A stretch of 64,000 nt of DNA, from assembly GCA_902613065.1 (NCBI GenBank), contig CACMFU010000006.1:1-64000 (forward strand), read 5' to 3'. The notes beneath the pieces are model-generated. The model was not told the origin of the DNA, did not search any database, and saw only the letters and a list, made by a program, of their open reading frames with translations. The position numbers and the translations under genes were made by a program. Positions 1 through 9,357 of the stretch are shown piece after piece. Within the stretch, counting starts at the first letter, position 1. Each line of letters begins with the position of its first letter. Origin of the DNA: an uncultured Pelagibacteraceae bacterium (GTDB lineage Bacteria > Pseudomonadota > Alphaproteobacteria > Pelagibacterales > Pelagibacteraceae).

Positions 1-743
1 ACGCCATGTGTTACATACACATGAACATCTTTAGCCCCTCTTTTTTTTAGTTCAGAAGCTGCATTTACAATTGTTCCACCAGAGTCAATTATATCATCAA
101 CTAATATACAAGTTTTATTTTTAACATTTCCAATTACATTCATTACTTCTGACTTTCCAGGAGCAGGTCTTCTTTTATCTACTATTGCTAAATCTACATT
201 TAACAATTTTCCTAAAGCTCTTGCTCTTGCAGTACCACCGACATCCGGAGCAACACAGATTATATTATTCTTTTTTAATTTCTTTTTTATATGTCTAGCA
301 AATATTGGAGTTGCAAATAAGTTATCTACTGGAATATCAAAAAATCCTTGAATTTGTCCAGAGTGTAAATCAACTGTAACGACTCTATCTGCTCCTGCTT
401 TTGCAATAAGATTAGATACAAGTTTTGCAGATATAGATGTTCTAGGAACCACCTTTCTATCTTGTCTTGCATATCCAAAATATGGTATCACAGCAGTTAT
501 GTTTTTGGCCGATGATCTTTTTAAAGCGTCAATCGATAGTAGTAATTCCATTAAATTGTCATTTGCAGGAGATGAAACGGATTGAATTAAAAAAATACTA
601 TTGCCTCTAATATTTTCGTTAATTTCAATATAAATTTCTCCGTCTGCAAATTTTCTTATGTTTGAATTCACTAGTCTATTTTTTAAAAATTTAGATATTT
701 TTTGACTAAGATGTTTATTACTGTTTCCTGTGAGAATTTTCAT
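1..743 (-). CDS. prs: Ribose-phosphate pyrophosphokinase (partial, C-terminus beyond window)
   Basis: Makes PRPP from ribose 5-phosphate and ATP, the precursor for purine, pyrimidine, histidine and tryptophan synthesis. Reading leftward from an ATG at 741-743, the frame stays open to the window edge, giving about 247 of the usual 310-320 residues. The N-terminus starts MKILTGNSNKHLSQKI and shows the family landmarks PYFGYARQDRK, VDLHSGQIQGFF (catalytic/metal region) and the PRPP-binding loop VDDIIDSGGT. It is the last visible gene of the leftward lgt-midA-pgeF-prs block, 10 bp after pgeF, so cotranscription is likely. Identity is clear; only the C-terminal end is unseen. Confidence 0.96.
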   Translation of the reverse strand, partial: MKILTGNSNKHLSQKISKFLKNRLVNSNIRKFADGEIYIEINENIRGNSIFLIQSVSSPANDNLMELLLSIDALKRSSAKNITAVIPYFGYARQDRKVVPRTSISAKLVSNLIAKAGADRVVTVDLHSGQIQGFFDIPVDNLFATPIFARHIKKKLKKNNIICVAPDVGGTARARALGKLLNVDLAIVDKRRPAPGKSEVMNVIGNVKNKTCILVDDIIDSGGTIVNAASELKKRGAKDVHVYVTHG

Positions 744-753
744 CCGTGATATC

Positions 754-1506
754 CTATTTAATCATAATTGCAGAAATATTTCTACCATAATCGTTATGCT
801 TATTTTTTTTTGATCTCCTAGAACTAAAAAAGTTATTTTCTAGACTGAAGGTATCTTTTCTTATTATATCTATTTTTTTAACTCCATTTTCATAAAATTG
901 AGATTTTATATATTTGCTTAAATCAAAAAAAATTTTTTTCTTTTTAAATGTGAAGAAATCCACATTTTTTTTATTTTTGTCCTTAAACAATTTAAAAAAA
1001 TCATTTTTTACCTCGTAGCTGTTTTTTTTTATACATGGCCCAATGCAAGCAATCATATCTTTCTCTGAGCATCCATTTTTTTTTAAAAGTTGAATAGTTT
1101 TCTTTACTATTCCTTTAAAAGCACCTCTCCATCCAGCGTGAATTGCACCAACAAATTTTTGTTTTTTTTCTATAATTAAAATTGGTGCACAGTCTGCGGT
1201 AAGTATACTAATAGCTATATTTTGTTTATTTGTAATCATCGCATCTCCAATCATTTTTTTTTTTGGAATTCTACTGATTTTATAAACTTTATTGCTGTGA
1301 ATTTGATTAAGAGAAACTAGATTTTCACTATTACAGCCTATTTTCTTTGAAACTATTCTTAAATTTTTATTTATATTAGTAATTTTATCTTTTGACCCCT
1401 TTCCACAATTTAAACTTTTGTAGATTCCTTTTGAGGTACCGCCTAATCTATTAAAAAAATAATGTGAAACGTATTTTTGATTTCTAAAAATTTTTGACTT
1501 AATCAC
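754..1506 (-). CDS. pgeF: PgeF/YfiH family polyphenol oxidase-fold protein (peptidoglycan editing factor)
   Basis: A 250-residue member of the YfiH/PgeF (DUF152, 'laccase domain') family. E. coli PgeF is reported to remove wrongly incorporated amino acids from cytoplasmic muropeptide precursors; purine-nucleoside activities are reported for relatives. The three expected metal ligands are visible: H70 in LNQIH, C106 in TADCAPIL and H123 in HAGWRG. The start overlaps the end of midA by 4 bp. The order lgt-midA-pgeF is common in Alphaproteobacteria. Family membership is sure; the exact substrate here is inferred from relatives. Confidence 0.92.
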   Translation of the reverse strand: MIKSKIFRNQKYVSHYFFNRLGGTSKGIYKSLNCGKGSKDKITNINKNLRIVSKKIGCNSENLVSLNQIHSNKVYKISRIPKKKMIGDAMITNKQNIAISILTADCAPILIIEKKQKFVGAIHAGWRGAFKGIVKKTIQLLKKNGCSEKDMIACIGPCIKKNSYEVKNDFFKLFKDKNKKNVDFFTFKKKKIFFDLSKYIKSQFYENGVKKIDIIRKDTFSLENNFFSSRRSKKNKHNDYGRNISAIMIK

Positions 1507-2543
1507 TTAAAACCCAAATTAAAATTATTTTTGGATTTGCTTACAAATAATACTTTAAACAAAGAGCCCATATGTTTTGCATCAATTAATCTTTTTATTC
1601 TATAAAATATGTCAGCTTTTTTACTAAATTGTAAATTTTTACTTATTATCTCAGCTCTTTTTAATATTCCTAATTTAATTAAGAAATTACCTTGGGTTGT
1701 TATTAAAGATTTTAAATTAGAATTTGCAAACTCTTTCTTGTACATTTTAAAATTTATTAAATGAGTAATATCTGAATTATAGGGATTTTCTAAAAAACTA
1801 ATTTTTCTATGCTTCTCAACACTTTGTAAAGTATTTTTCATTTTTCCACTGGTAAAGCCATAGTCTATCATTAATAAACCTCCATTATTTTTAAAAATAA
1901 AATTCGCTATTTCGTTAACATATTTCATTGCTGAAGGTGAATATTCAACAAATTTCTCTTTTTTTATATCCTTACCTAAATATTTCTCAATTATTTTTGA
2001 CGACACTTTTTGATCACAAACTTCAAACTTATTTTTTTTATATGCTACATATTTTTCATACCAATTATTGCTTTTCTTTAAAAACTGTTTGATAGGAAAA
2101 GCATCAAAAAATTCATTAGCCAAGAATATAGTTGGAGCCTTTGGGATTTCTTTTAAATTCTTAATCCAACTTACTTTTTTTTTATCTATTTTAGTCTTCT
2201 GAATTTTTATTAGTAATGGACTTTTTTCTAAAATTAAGAAATTGGCAGATAAATTAATTTCACCAAACTTATTTAAAGTTTTTATAATTTGTGACATCAT
2301 CTCACCATTGCCTGCACCTAGTTCTATAATGTTTATTTTTTTTGGCTTTTTTAAATTTTCCCAAAAAGAAATTAACCAAATAGATATCATCTCTGAAAAA
2401 AGAACAGAAATATTGGGAGATGTTATGAAGTCACCTTTATTTCCAAAAGGATTGTTTTTAATATAATAACCATTATCTTTGTCATACAAAGATTTGTAAA
2501 TAAATCTATCTAATGAAATTTTTTTATTGTGTCCTATTAGCAT
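1503..2543 (-). CDS. midA: MidA/NDUFAF7-family SAM-dependent methyltransferase
   Basis: 346-residue class I methyltransferase of the COG1565 family. The SAM-binding motif ELGAGNGEMM is near residue 75, and family blocks FLANEFFDAFPIKQF and LLMIDYGFTSG follow. The mitochondrial relative NDUFAF7 methylates an arginine of the complex I subunit NDUFS2; by analogy this enzyme may act in complex I assembly, but its bacterial target is not established. It overlaps the end of lgt by 20 bp and the start of pgeF by 4 bp, so it is translationally coupled on both sides. Family call strong, substrate unknown. Confidence 0.88.
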   Translation of the reverse strand: MLIGHNKKISLDRFIYKSLYDKDNGYYIKNNPFGNKGDFITSPNISVLFSEMISIWLISFWENLKKPKKINIIELGAGNGEMMSQIIKTLNKFGEINLSANFLILEKSPLLIKIQKTKIDKKKVSWIKNLKEIPKAPTIFLANEFFDAFPIKQFLKKSNNWYEKYVAYKKNKFEVCDQKVSSKIIEKYLGKDIKKEKFVEYSPSAMKYVNEIANFIFKNNGGLLMIDYGFTSGKMKNTLQSVEKHRKISFLENPYNSDITHLINFKMYKKEFANSNLKSLITTQGNFLIKLGILKRAEIISKNLQFSKKADIFYRIKRLIDAKHMGSLFKVLFVSKSKNNFNLGFK

Positions 2544-3300
2544 TTTTATAATAGATGATAATTAATCCGCAGGTTAGTGCTATACAACTTATTATTTGCC
2601 CCATACTCAAGTTGAAAAATAAATAACCTAGCTGTTGATCTGGTTCTCTAAAAAACTCGATTACAAATCTAAAAAATGAGTATAAAATTAAAAAATACCC
2701 CGAAATAATCCCAGGCATGTTCCTCAATTTATTAAACAACATACTTAAAATAATAAATAGAACAACTCCCTCAAATATTGCTTCATAAATTTGCGATGGA
2801 TGTCGATTTAAATCATCAATTTTTATAAACTTTACTGACCATGGTACATTTGTTTCTATGCCATAAAGTTCTGAGTTTATAAAATTTGATATTCTTCCTA
2901 AAAAAATTCCTATAGGTGAACAAACAGCAACCACATCTAAATAATTAAAAATATTTTGATTTTTATTTTTGCAGAAAAAATAAGTTCCAATAATAATTCC
3001 AAATAGTGCGCCGTGAAAAGACATACCACCTTGCCAAATTTTAATAATTTCAACAGGATTACTAATAAAATAAATTGGATCATAAATAATTACATATCCA
3101 AGTCTTCCACCAATGATAATACTTATGATCAAATAAGTTATATAATCGTCAAAATATTCTTTTTGAGTGCTATCTTTAATTAGTTTGTTCTTTGCATAAT
3201 ACCAACCAAATACTAAGCCAACTATATAAGACAAAGAATACCATCTAATTTCTAATGAAAAGATCTCAAAAGCGACTGGGTCAAAATTATTAATAAACAT
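2524..3300 (-). CDS. lgt: Prolipoprotein diacylglyceryl transferase
   Basis: Inner-membrane enzyme that moves diacylglycerol from phosphatidylglycerol to the lipobox cysteine of prolipoproteins, the first step of lipoprotein maturation. The 258 residues form about seven hydrophobic segments. Visible landmarks are GGMSFHGALFG, the signature GRISNFINSELYG (Lgt consensus GRxGNFxNxE) and RHPSQIYEA. First gene of the leftward block lgt-midA-pgeF-prs, divergent from the ubiK-like gene across a 48-bp gap that holds a perfect palindrome. Likely clients in this window include BamD, which has a clear lipobox. Confidence 0.96.
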   Translation of the reverse strand: MFINNFDPVAFEIFSLEIRWYSLSYIVGLVFGWYYAKNKLIKDSTQKEYFDDYITYLIISIIIGGRLGYVIIYDPIYFISNPVEIIKIWQGGMSFHGALFGIIIGTYFFCKNKNQNIFNYLDVVAVCSPIGIFLGRISNFINSELYGIETNVPWSVKFIKIDDLNRHPSQIYEAIFEGVVLFIILSMLFNKLRNMPGIISGYFLILYSFFRFVIEFFREPDQQLGYLFFNLSMGQIISCIALTCGLIIIYYKNANRTQ

Positions 3301-3306
3301 TTAATT

Positions 3307-3325
3307 GTAATATTATAAATATTAC
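3307..3325. repeat. Perfect 8-bp inverted repeat in the lgt/ubiK divergent gap
   Basis: GTAATATT, spacer ATA, AATATTAC: a perfect palindrome of 8-bp arms inside the 48-bp gap between the divergent lgt and ubiK-like genes. It could be a dimeric regulator site or overlapping -10 elements. In such AT-rich DNA a chance palindrome is quite possible, so only the repeat itself is claimed. Confidence 0.45.
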
Positions 3326-3348
3326 TTAAACTTTGATAAGAAATTATT

Positions 3349-3591
3349 ATGTCAAAATCAAGATTCGTATTTGATAAATTTGCAAAGTTCCTGGAAGAAG
3401 GACTCGTAAATTATAAAGATTTTAGTGACGAGGTTGTAAATATTTTACGATCAAAAAAAGAGGAAATTATCCTTAAAATGAATTTAGTAAGTAAAGATGA
3501 AATTGATATATTAAATAAAAGAATTGAAAAATTAGAAAAAAAAATTGCTGAAAAAAAAATAAAAAAAAAAACTAAACGGGCAAAGAAATAA
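3349..3591 (+). CDS. ubiK: UbiK/YqiC-like accessory factor (BMFP domain)
   Basis: An 80-residue protein of the UbiK/YqiC (BMFP, formerly DUF526) type: a short amphipathic N-terminal part (FDKFAKFLEEGLVNYKDFSDEV) followed by a predicted coiled coil (KDEIDILNKRIEKLEKKIAEKK) and a lysine-rich tail. In gammaproteobacteria UbiK binds UbiJ and lipids and helps aerobic ubiquinone synthesis. Its position divergent from lgt is typical in Alphaproteobacteria and supports the call. The 3' end overlaps the convergent histidine kinase gene by 20 bp. The similarity is through short, low-complexity sequence, hence moderate certainty. Confidence 0.75.
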   Translation: MSKSRFVFDKFAKFLEEGLVNYKDFSDEVVNILRSKKEEIILKMNLVSKDEIDILNKRIEKLEKKIAEKKIKKKTKRAKK

Positions 3592-4894
3592 TAACTTTTA
3601 ATCCACCTAAACTAGACTTATCAAATTTAAGATCTCCCCCATGTGATTTTACGACATCTGATGATATAGCTAAGCCAAGACCAACACTTGATTTTGTTTC
3701 TGATCTACTTTTGTCAATTTTATAAAATGGCTTCAAAACATTTTGATATTCTTTCTGTGGTATTCCTGGACCATCATCCTCTATTGAGATACTAATAGTT
3801 GATCTTCCTTTTTTTAGATACAATTCAACATTGTCAGCAAATTTTAGAGAATTATCTATAAGGTTATTAATACACCTACTAATTAAATTCTTTCTTCCAT
3901 CAAAATAAATCCTCTCCTTTAAGAAATATTTTATATTTGGTTTCTCATATTTTTTACAAATATCTTCAAGAAGAAAAGAAATATCAAACGTTTCAGTTTT
4001 ATCTTTTGCCCCAGATCTTGCGAATTGAAGATATTCATTTAACATTTTTTCCATTTCATCAACATCTCTTGATAGTTTCTCTACAACACTCTTATCTTTA
4101 ATCATTGCTATTTGTAGTTTTATCCTTGTCAAAGGTGTTCTTAAATCATGACTGATACCTGACAACATTTCAGATCTTTGATTTAGATGTCTGAGTATTC
4201 TCTTTCTCATTTTATCAAACTCTAAACCAGCTTTTCGAATTTCAAGTGCTCCAGAAGGTCTAAATTCGTCTATATCTTCTCCTCTACCAAATCTTTCAGA
4301 TGCTTCTGCAAGTTTTGTTATAGGTCTAGTTTGATTCTTTAGAAAAATTATTGCTACTGCTATCATTAATAATGCTGGTAATGTTATCCAAAGTCCAAAT
4401 AATCTAGCTGAACTTGTAGTAAGTCTGTCTCTTGGAATATAAAATTGAAAATAGCCTTTTGAATACCCTATTTTTAAATCAACAACTTCTTTAAAGTTAG
4501 TTGTATCAAACCAATAAGTTAAATTTTTATTCTTTAATTCTCTCCTAAGTGATCGATCAACTGGGCTGAACCATCTTTCTGGAACTTTATTTGGCAAGAT
4601 TTTGTCTTTTTCATATTTGATATTAAAACCCAAATGTTCTTTGAATAAAATTATTATAAAATCTTTATTTGTTTCATCGTTATCATAAGCGTCAACAAAA
4701 GTTTTGACTTCAGAAACCAATGCTCTTGTCATTCCGGAATTAGTTTTGATCCATAGACTGTCAAAAAAAACTAAAGAGATAGTTATTTGCATAACTACTA
4801 TTGGAACAGCAACTATGAGTAGACCTCTATAAAAAAGTCTTTTAGGCAAGATGTTTTTTATATATTTACTCAATCCATAAAACATAACCTTCAC
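3572..4894 (-). CDS. EnvZ-like membrane sensor histidine kinase
   Basis: 440-residue sensor kinase paired with the response regulator just upstream. Order: transmembrane segment at about 22-44, periplasmic sensor part about 45-165, second transmembrane segment about 166-186, HAMP linker about 187-240, dimerisation/phosphoacceptor domain with H249 in SGISHDLRTPLTR, and an ATPase domain with NNLIDNSLKFADN (N box), DDGPGIP (G1) and SSVGLGLAI (G2). All catalytic boxes look intact. The start overlaps the regulator's end by 29 bp. An EnvZ-type arrangement, but the signal is unknown. MarR-regulator-kinase order resembles the PetP-PetR locus of Alphaproteobacteria. Confidence 0.92.
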   Translation of the reverse strand: MKVMFYGLSKYIKNILPKRLFYRGLLIVAVPIVVMQITISLVFFDSLWIKTNSGMTRALVSEVKTFVDAYDNDETNKDFIIILFKEHLGFNIKYEKDKILPNKVPERWFSPVDRSLRRELKNKNLTYWFDTTNFKEVVDLKIGYSKGYFQFYIPRDRLTTSSARLFGLWITLPALLMIAVAIIFLKNQTRPITKLAEASERFGRGEDIDEFRPSGALEIRKAGLEFDKMRKRILRHLNQRSEMLSGISHDLRTPLTRIKLQIAMIKDKSVVEKLSRDVDEMEKMLNEYLQFARSGAKDKTETFDISFLLEDICKKYEKPNIKYFLKERIYFDGRKNLISRCINNLIDNSLKFADNVELYLKKGRSTISISIEDDGPGIPQKEYQNVLKPFYKIDKSRSETKSSVGLGLAISSDVVKSHGGDLKFDKSSLGGLKVIISLPV

Positions 4895-5543
4895 CTCTTA
4901 TTGTTTGTAAATAATTTGGGCTTTTTGGGTTTTCTTCAATTTTCTTCCTAAGTCTTGTAATTATTACATCTACTGATCTTTCTTTATCAATTTTTATAAG
5001 ATTTCCAATTTCCTCTCTTTTAAATATTTTTCCAGGGGAATTAACCATTTTATCTAAAATTATTTTTTCTGTATTATTGATTTTTATAGATTTGTCATTT
5101 TTCAAAATAAATTGCTTATTAAGATCAATTTCAATTTTACCAAATTTAAATTTTCTTTTTGTATTTCTATATTTTGTTTTATTTAAGATATTATTAATTC
5201 TAAGTATTAACTCTTTTGGCTCAAAAGGTTTTGGAAGGTAATCGTCTGCACCAATATCTAAACCCTCTATTCTTTCCGAGGCTTCACCTTTCGCTGTTAA
5301 AAGAATTATTGGGGTTGAAATTTTGTCTTTATTTTCTTTTGTAAATTCTAAACCACTTTTGCCTGGCATCATTATATCAAGCACTATTAAATCAAATTTT
5401 ATAACTTTAACTTTTTCAAGAGCATCTTCGGCGCTATTTGAGCTAGTTACGAGATAATTATTTTGAGAAAGATATTCCTTAACTAATTCTCTTATACCAT
5501 CATCATCATCTACAACCAAAATATGTGCTTTAAATTTTTCCAT
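4866..5543 (-). CDS. OmpR-family response regulator
   Basis: 225-residue two-domain regulator. The receiver domain (about 6-120) has the acidic pocket VVDDDDG, phosphoacceptor D56 in LIVLDIMMPG, T in LLTAKG and K in DDYLPKPF. The winged-helix DNA-binding domain (about 135-225) ends with RSVDVIITRLRKKIEENP and the wing IRGEGYVLWIE, typical of OmpR. It is flanked by the MarR gene (14-bp overlap) and the cognate kinase (29-bp overlap), so all three should be one transcript. Similar MarR-coupled regulators are PetR homologues in Alphaproteobacteria; that naming is inference. Confidence 0.93.
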   Translation of the reverse strand: MEKFKAHILVVDDDDGIRELVKEYLSQNNYLVTSSNSAEDALEKVKVIKFDLIVLDIMMPGKSGLEFTKENKDKISTPIILLTAKGEASERIEGLDIGADDYLPKPFEPKELILRINNILNKTKYRNTKRKFKFGKIEIDLNKQFILKNDKSIKINNTEKIILDKMVNSPGKIFKREEIGNLIKIDKERSVDVIITRLRKKIEENPKSPNYLQTIRGEGYVLWIE

Positions 5544-5973
5544 TAATTATTTTTTTTAAAACATTATCAAAACTAATAACCTCATTTGCCTTTGATGCGG
5601 AAAATGCTTGGTAAATTCTTTTCTTTTGAGCTGAGAAAATTTCGTTAAATAATTTTTCTCCTTCCTCTGTTAAGAAGACATGTTTTATTCTGGTATCTAC
5701 TTGATCTTTTTCATATTTTATAGCTTTTAAATTTATTAAATCTTTCAAAACTCTATTCAAACTTTGCTTTGTAACTTTCAATTTTCTTAAAAGTTCTGAT
5801 ATTGTGATACCCTCATATAATGAAATTAGATGAATAACCTTGTTATGTGCGACACCTATGGAGTATTTATTCAACACATTTCTAGCATCTGAGACCGTCT
5901 CTCTGTAGCCAAGAAATATTTTTTCAATATATTGTTTGAGATCATCATCTTTTAAATATAAAAGTTTTTTCAT
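5530..5973 (-). CDS. MarR-family transcriptional regulator
   Basis: 147 residues with a MarR winged helix: the helix-turn-helix around ITISELLRKLKVTKQSLNRVLKDL (about 74-97) and the wing DQVDTRIKHVFLTEEGEKLF (about 107-126), where DxRxxxxxLTxxG is the family signature. First gene of the MarR-regulator-kinase operon and divergent from ilvE. The intergenic gap carries a quasi-palindrome (5984-6012) that could be its operator. In Rhodobacter the comparable protein is PetP, encoded before PetR. Ligand and targets cannot be read from the sequence. Confidence 0.88.
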   Translation of the reverse strand: MKKLLYLKDDDLKQYIEKIFLGYRETVSDARNVLNKYSIGVAHNKVIHLISLYEGITISELLRKLKVTKQSLNRVLKDLINLKAIKYEKDQVDTRIKHVFLTEEGEKLFNEIFSAQKKRIYQAFSASKANEVISFDNVLKKIINGKI

Positions 5974-5983
5974 ATTGGTAAGT

Positions 5984-6012
5984 TATATTGACATATTATA
6001 TATACAAATATA
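5984..6012. promoter_or_regulatory. Possible ilvE promoter and MarR-type operator
   Basis: The 59-bp gap between the divergent MarR gene and ilvE has a consensus -35 TTGACA at 5988-5993 and a weak -10 TATTTT at 6011-6016 with 17-bp spacing, pointing to ilvE. It is overlain by an imperfect palindrome, left arm TATATTGACATAT and right arm ATATATACAAATATA (one offset base), of the size bound by MarR dimers. Both are inferred from pattern only. Confidence 0.35.
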
Positions 6013-6032
6013 TTTTTTTATAAAATTAAATA

Positions 6033-6914
6033 ATGATACCTTTCGATAAACGATCAGGAAAAATTTGGTACAATAATGAGCTTGTTGAATGGCAAGATGC
6101 AAAATGCCATGTAATCAGTCATGGACTTCACTATGCAAGTTTAGTTTTTGAAGGTGAAAGAGTATACGACGGAGAAATATTTAAGCTAGAAGAGCACACA
6201 GATAGATTATTTTATTCTGCAAAAAGATTAGACATTAATATTCCTTATACAAAAGATGAAATAAATGAAGCTTCTAAAAAAATAGTGGCGGTTCAAAATA
6301 TTCAAAATGGATATGTAAGACCATTTGCGTGGAGAGGGAGTGAGATGATGGGTGTGTCTGCACAGAAAAATACAATTAATGTAGCAATAGCTACGTGGGA
6401 ATGGCCTGCATATTTTGATCCAAAATTAAAAGCTGAAGGAATAAGATTAAATATTTCTAAATGGCGAAGACCGGCTCCAAATACTATTCCTTGGGATGCA
6501 AAAGCAGCTGGATTATATATGATTTGTACTCTTTCAAAACACGAAGCTGAACAACAAGGGTATTCTGAATCATTAATGTTAGATTTTGAAGGTAATGTTG
6601 CAGAAGGAACAAGTGCGAACATTTTTTTTAAAGATAAAAATAATGAATTACATACACCAACACCAGATTCTTTTTTAAATGGTATTACAAGACAAGCTGT
6701 AATTGAATTAGCTAAATCAAAAAATATTAAAGTTCATGAAAGAAAAATTTCTCCAGATGAACTAGGTAATTTTGATGGATGTTTCTTAACTGGTACTGCA
6801 GCTGAAATAACACCTGTTGCAAGCATAGCAGATCATAAATACAAAATTTGTGATGTTATATTAGGATTATCAAAAAGCTTTGATCAGTTAGTTAGACAAA
6901 AAAAAGCTGCCTAA
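6033..6914 (+). CDS. ilvE: Branched-chain amino acid aminotransferase
   Basis: Fold-type IV PLP aminotransferase of 293 residues catalysing the last step of leucine, isoleucine and valine synthesis (and the first of their breakdown). Landmarks: HGLHYASLVFEGERVY near residue 31, the PLP lysine K157 in IPWDAKAAGLY, and DFEGNVAEGTSANIFF, the phosphate-binding region. Single gene transcribed rightward, divergent from the MarR operon; its stop overlaps the convergent pgsA by 4 bp. Length and motifs fit IlvE better than D-amino-acid transaminase or aminodeoxychorismate lyase. Confidence 0.94.
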   Translation: MIPFDKRSGKIWYNNELVEWQDAKCHVISHGLHYASLVFEGERVYDGEIFKLEEHTDRLFYSAKRLDINIPYTKDEINEASKKIVAVQNIQNGYVRPFAWRGSEMMGVSAQKNTINVAIATWEWPAYFDPKLKAEGIRLNISKWRRPAPNTIPWDAKAAGLYMICTLSKHEAEQQGYSESLMLDFEGNVAEGTSANIFFKDKNNELHTPTPDSFLNGITRQAVIELAKSKNIKVHERKISPDELGNFDGCFLTGTAAEITPVASIADHKYKICDVILGLSKSFDQLVRQKKAA

Positions 6915-7495
6915 TCCTTATTATCTTCAGATATTGCATGGTCTATTCCTTTTCTAAGATAATCATATCCAGTATAAAGTGTTAAAAACGCAGATAGCCA
7001 TAAAATAATAATGCCAATTGTTTGAGCATTATAATCTTGAAAATTTATTAATTTATTTCCTGTTTCCCCAGTCAGAAGTATTGCTATAGAAAACATTTGC
7101 AAGAATGTTTTAAGTTTTGCTAAATTAGAAACTGGAAGCTTTATTTTTCCTTTCGCTAGAAATTCTCTTAAACCTGAAATTAGTATTTCCCTTGTAAGAA
7201 TTATAATAGCTGCAATAACTTCGTAATTTTTTATTGTTTGGTCCATAACTAATAAAATTAATGCAGTTGCAACAATAATTTTATCTGCAATAGGATCTAA
7301 AAGTTCACCAAGTTTAGACTCTTCTTTAAACATCCTCGCCAAAAGACCATCTAAAAAATCTGTAAATGAGGCAATTAAAAAAAGAGCAAATGGTATAACG
7401 TCTCCATAAAATCCAGGAAGGTAGAATGTAAAAACAAATATTGGAACAATTATTATTCGTCCAATTGTTAAATAATTAGGTATTTTAAATTTCAT
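6911..7495 (-). CDS. pgsA: CDP-diacylglycerol-glycerol-3-phosphate 3-phosphatidyltransferase
   Basis: Committed step to phosphatidylglycerol. 194 residues with about five membrane segments and the complete CDP-alcohol phosphotransferase motif DG(x2)AR(x8)G(x3)D(x3)D in [18 protein letters not shown] followed by [11 protein letters not shown] (about residues 44-75). The start overlaps the end of uvrC by 4 bp; uvrC-pgsA adjacency is widely conserved in Proteobacteria. Last gene of the leftward uvrB-SDR-folB-uvrC-pgsA operon. Its product supplies the diacylglycerol donor used by Lgt. Confidence 0.95.
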   Translation of the reverse strand: MKFKIPNYLTIGRIIIVPIFVFTFYLPGFYGDVIPFALFLIASFTDFLDGLLARMFKEESKLGELLDPIADKIIVATALILLVMDQTIKNYEVIAAIIILTREILISGLREFLAKGKIKLPVSNLAKLKTFLQMFSIAILLTGETGNKLINFQDYNAQTIGIIILWLSAFLTLYTGYDYLRKGIDHAISEDNKD

Positions 7496-9357
7496 TCGTG
7501 AAAGAAGTTATATATTTTTTTTGCAACTTTTTCCTCAACTCCATCAACTGATTTTATTTCATCTAAACTAGCTGATTCCACAGCTCTGGCTGAACCAAAA
7601 TGATTTAATAATGCCCTTTTTCTGATAGATCCAATACCATCAATTTGATCTAATAATGATTTGCTTATGCCCTTTTTTCTTTTTGCTCTATGAGCACTTA
7701 TTGCAAATCGATGAGATTCATCTCTTAGTCTTTGTAAAAAGAATAATGTTGGATCGTTTTTCTCAAACTTAAACTCTCTTCCATTATGAAAAAATGTTTC
7801 ATTTCCACTATTTCTCATTTTGCCCTTTGCTATAGCTACAATAGGTATTTCATGTAGACCGAGTTCATTCATCGCTTCTCTAGCAACGGAATATTGACCT
7901 TTCCCTCCATCAATTAAAACTAAATCAGGGAAAGTTAAATAATTATCTTTCTCTTGAACTGCTCTTTTAAATCTTCTGTTAAGAACTTCTTTCATCATTC
8001 CATAATCATCTTGAGCATTTTTTTGAATTTTTATATTAAATTTTCTATATCTTTTTTTAACGAACCCTTCATCACCATAAGTAATTAAAGCCCCCACACT
8101 ATTTGTGCCTTGAATATGGCTATTATCATAAACCTCGACTAAATTAATATTAGTTTCAAGATTAAATTTTTTTGATACTGCATCGAAAAGATCTCTATTA
8201 TTCTGACTCTCGTAAAGTTTTCTATTCAAACTATCTTTTGCATTATTTATTGCTTGATTTATAACTTTTAGTTTTGTCCCTTTTTTTGCAACAGTAATTG
8301 TGATTTGTTTACCTTCTTTTTGTGTAAGTGTTTTTTCAATTAATTCTTTCTCTTTAATTTCATTTGATAAAATTATTGAAGATGGCACACTTTTATTTTC
8401 ATAAAATTGAGAGACAAAAGAATTAATGATATCACTTAGATTTTCTTCTGGATCATGCTTTGGAAAAAAAGCTTGATTACCCCAATTTTGTTTTGACCTA
8501 TAAAAAAAAACTTGAATACAAGTTTTTCCAGACTCTTTATATCCCGCGATAACATCTGCTTCTACTAAATTTGCTTCATTAATTCTTTGAGAAGATTGGA
8601 TAATATTTAATGATTTAATTCTATCTCTTAATATTGCTGCTTTTTCAAAGTCTAGATCCTCACTAGCCTTTTCCATTTGGTTAGATAAGCTTTTCTGAAT
8701 TTTTCTAGATTTGCCTGACACAAACTCAATTGCATCATCAACAGTTTGTTTATAATCACTTTCAGTTACATAACCAACGCAAGGCCCTGAGCATCTTTTA
8801 ATTTGATAAAGTATGCATGGTCTCTCTCTGTTTTTAAAAACTGTATCATCGCAAATTCTGAGATGAAATATTTTTTGGATCATTTTTATAGTCCAATTTG
8901 CAGATCCAGCTGATGCAAATGGTCCAAAATAAAATCCTTCTTTGCCTTTTTTCCCTCTGTGCCTTTTGATTTGTGGCCATTTATCTTTGTCGCCTATAAA
9001 AATAAAAGGAAAGGATTTGTCATCTCTTAGTAAAATATTAAATTTTGGTTTAAACTTTTTAATTAAATTTGCCTCTAAAAGTAAAGCCTCGCTTTCATTT
9101 GAAGTAGTAGTAATTTCGAGTCTTTTTGTTTGAGAGAGCATTCTCTCAGTCCTAATGATATGACTTTTCTCTGATACATAACTTTTAAGTCTGTTTGGAA
9201 GGTTTTTTGCTTTACCCACATAAAGAATTTCTCCTTTTGAATTTAGCATCCTATAAACACCTGGCAACTTAGGAACCAAGGGCAATTCTTTTTTAATTAC
9301 TTCTTTACCTATATCAGAGCTGATCATGGCTTCTTTTTTTAGAAATTTGGATACCAA
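7492..9357 (-). CDS. uvrC: Excinuclease ABC subunit C
   Basis: The incision nuclease of nucleotide excision repair; cuts both sides of a lesion after UvrB loading. 621 residues: GIY-YIG domain near the N-terminus ([27 protein letters not shown]), cysteine cluster ([21 protein letters not shown]), UVR/UvrB-binding domain ([19 protein letters not shown]), RNase H-like domain ([24 protein letters not shown]) and C-terminal helix-hairpin-helix ([21 protein letters not shown]). The longest frame overlaps folB by 44 bp; an internal ATG at 9325-9327 would cut this to 14 bp and may be the true start. Same operon as uvrB. Confidence 0.96.
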   Translation of the reverse strand: MVSKFLKKEAMISSDIGKEVIKKELPLVPKLPGVYRMLNSKGEILYVGKAKNLPNRLKSYVSEKSHIIRTERMLSQTKRLEITTTSNESEALLLEANLIKKFKPKFNILLRDDKSFPFIFIGDKDKWPQIKRHRGKKGKEGFYFGPFASAGSANWTIKMIQKIFHLRICDDTVFKNRERPCILYQIKRCSGPCVGYVTESDYKQTVDDAIEFVSGKSRKIQKSLSNQMEKASEDLDFEKAAILRDRIKSLNIIQSSQRINEANLVEADVIAGYKESGKTCIQVFFYRSKQNWGNQAFFPKHDPEENLSDIINSFVSQFYENKSVPSSIILSNEIKEKELIEKTLTQKEGKQITITVAKKGTKLKVINQAINNAKDSLNRKLYESQNNRDLFDAVSKKFNLETNINLVEVYDNSHIQGTNSVGALITYGDEGFVKKRYRKFNIKIQKNAQDDYGMMKEVLNRRFKRAVQEKDNYLTFPDLVLIDGGKGQYSVAREAMNELGLHEIPIVAIAKGKMRNSGNETFFHNGREFKFEKNDPTLFFLQRLRDESHRFAISAHRAKRKKGISKSLLDQIDGIGSIRKRALLNHFGSARAVESASLDEIKSVDGVEEKVAKKIYNFFHE

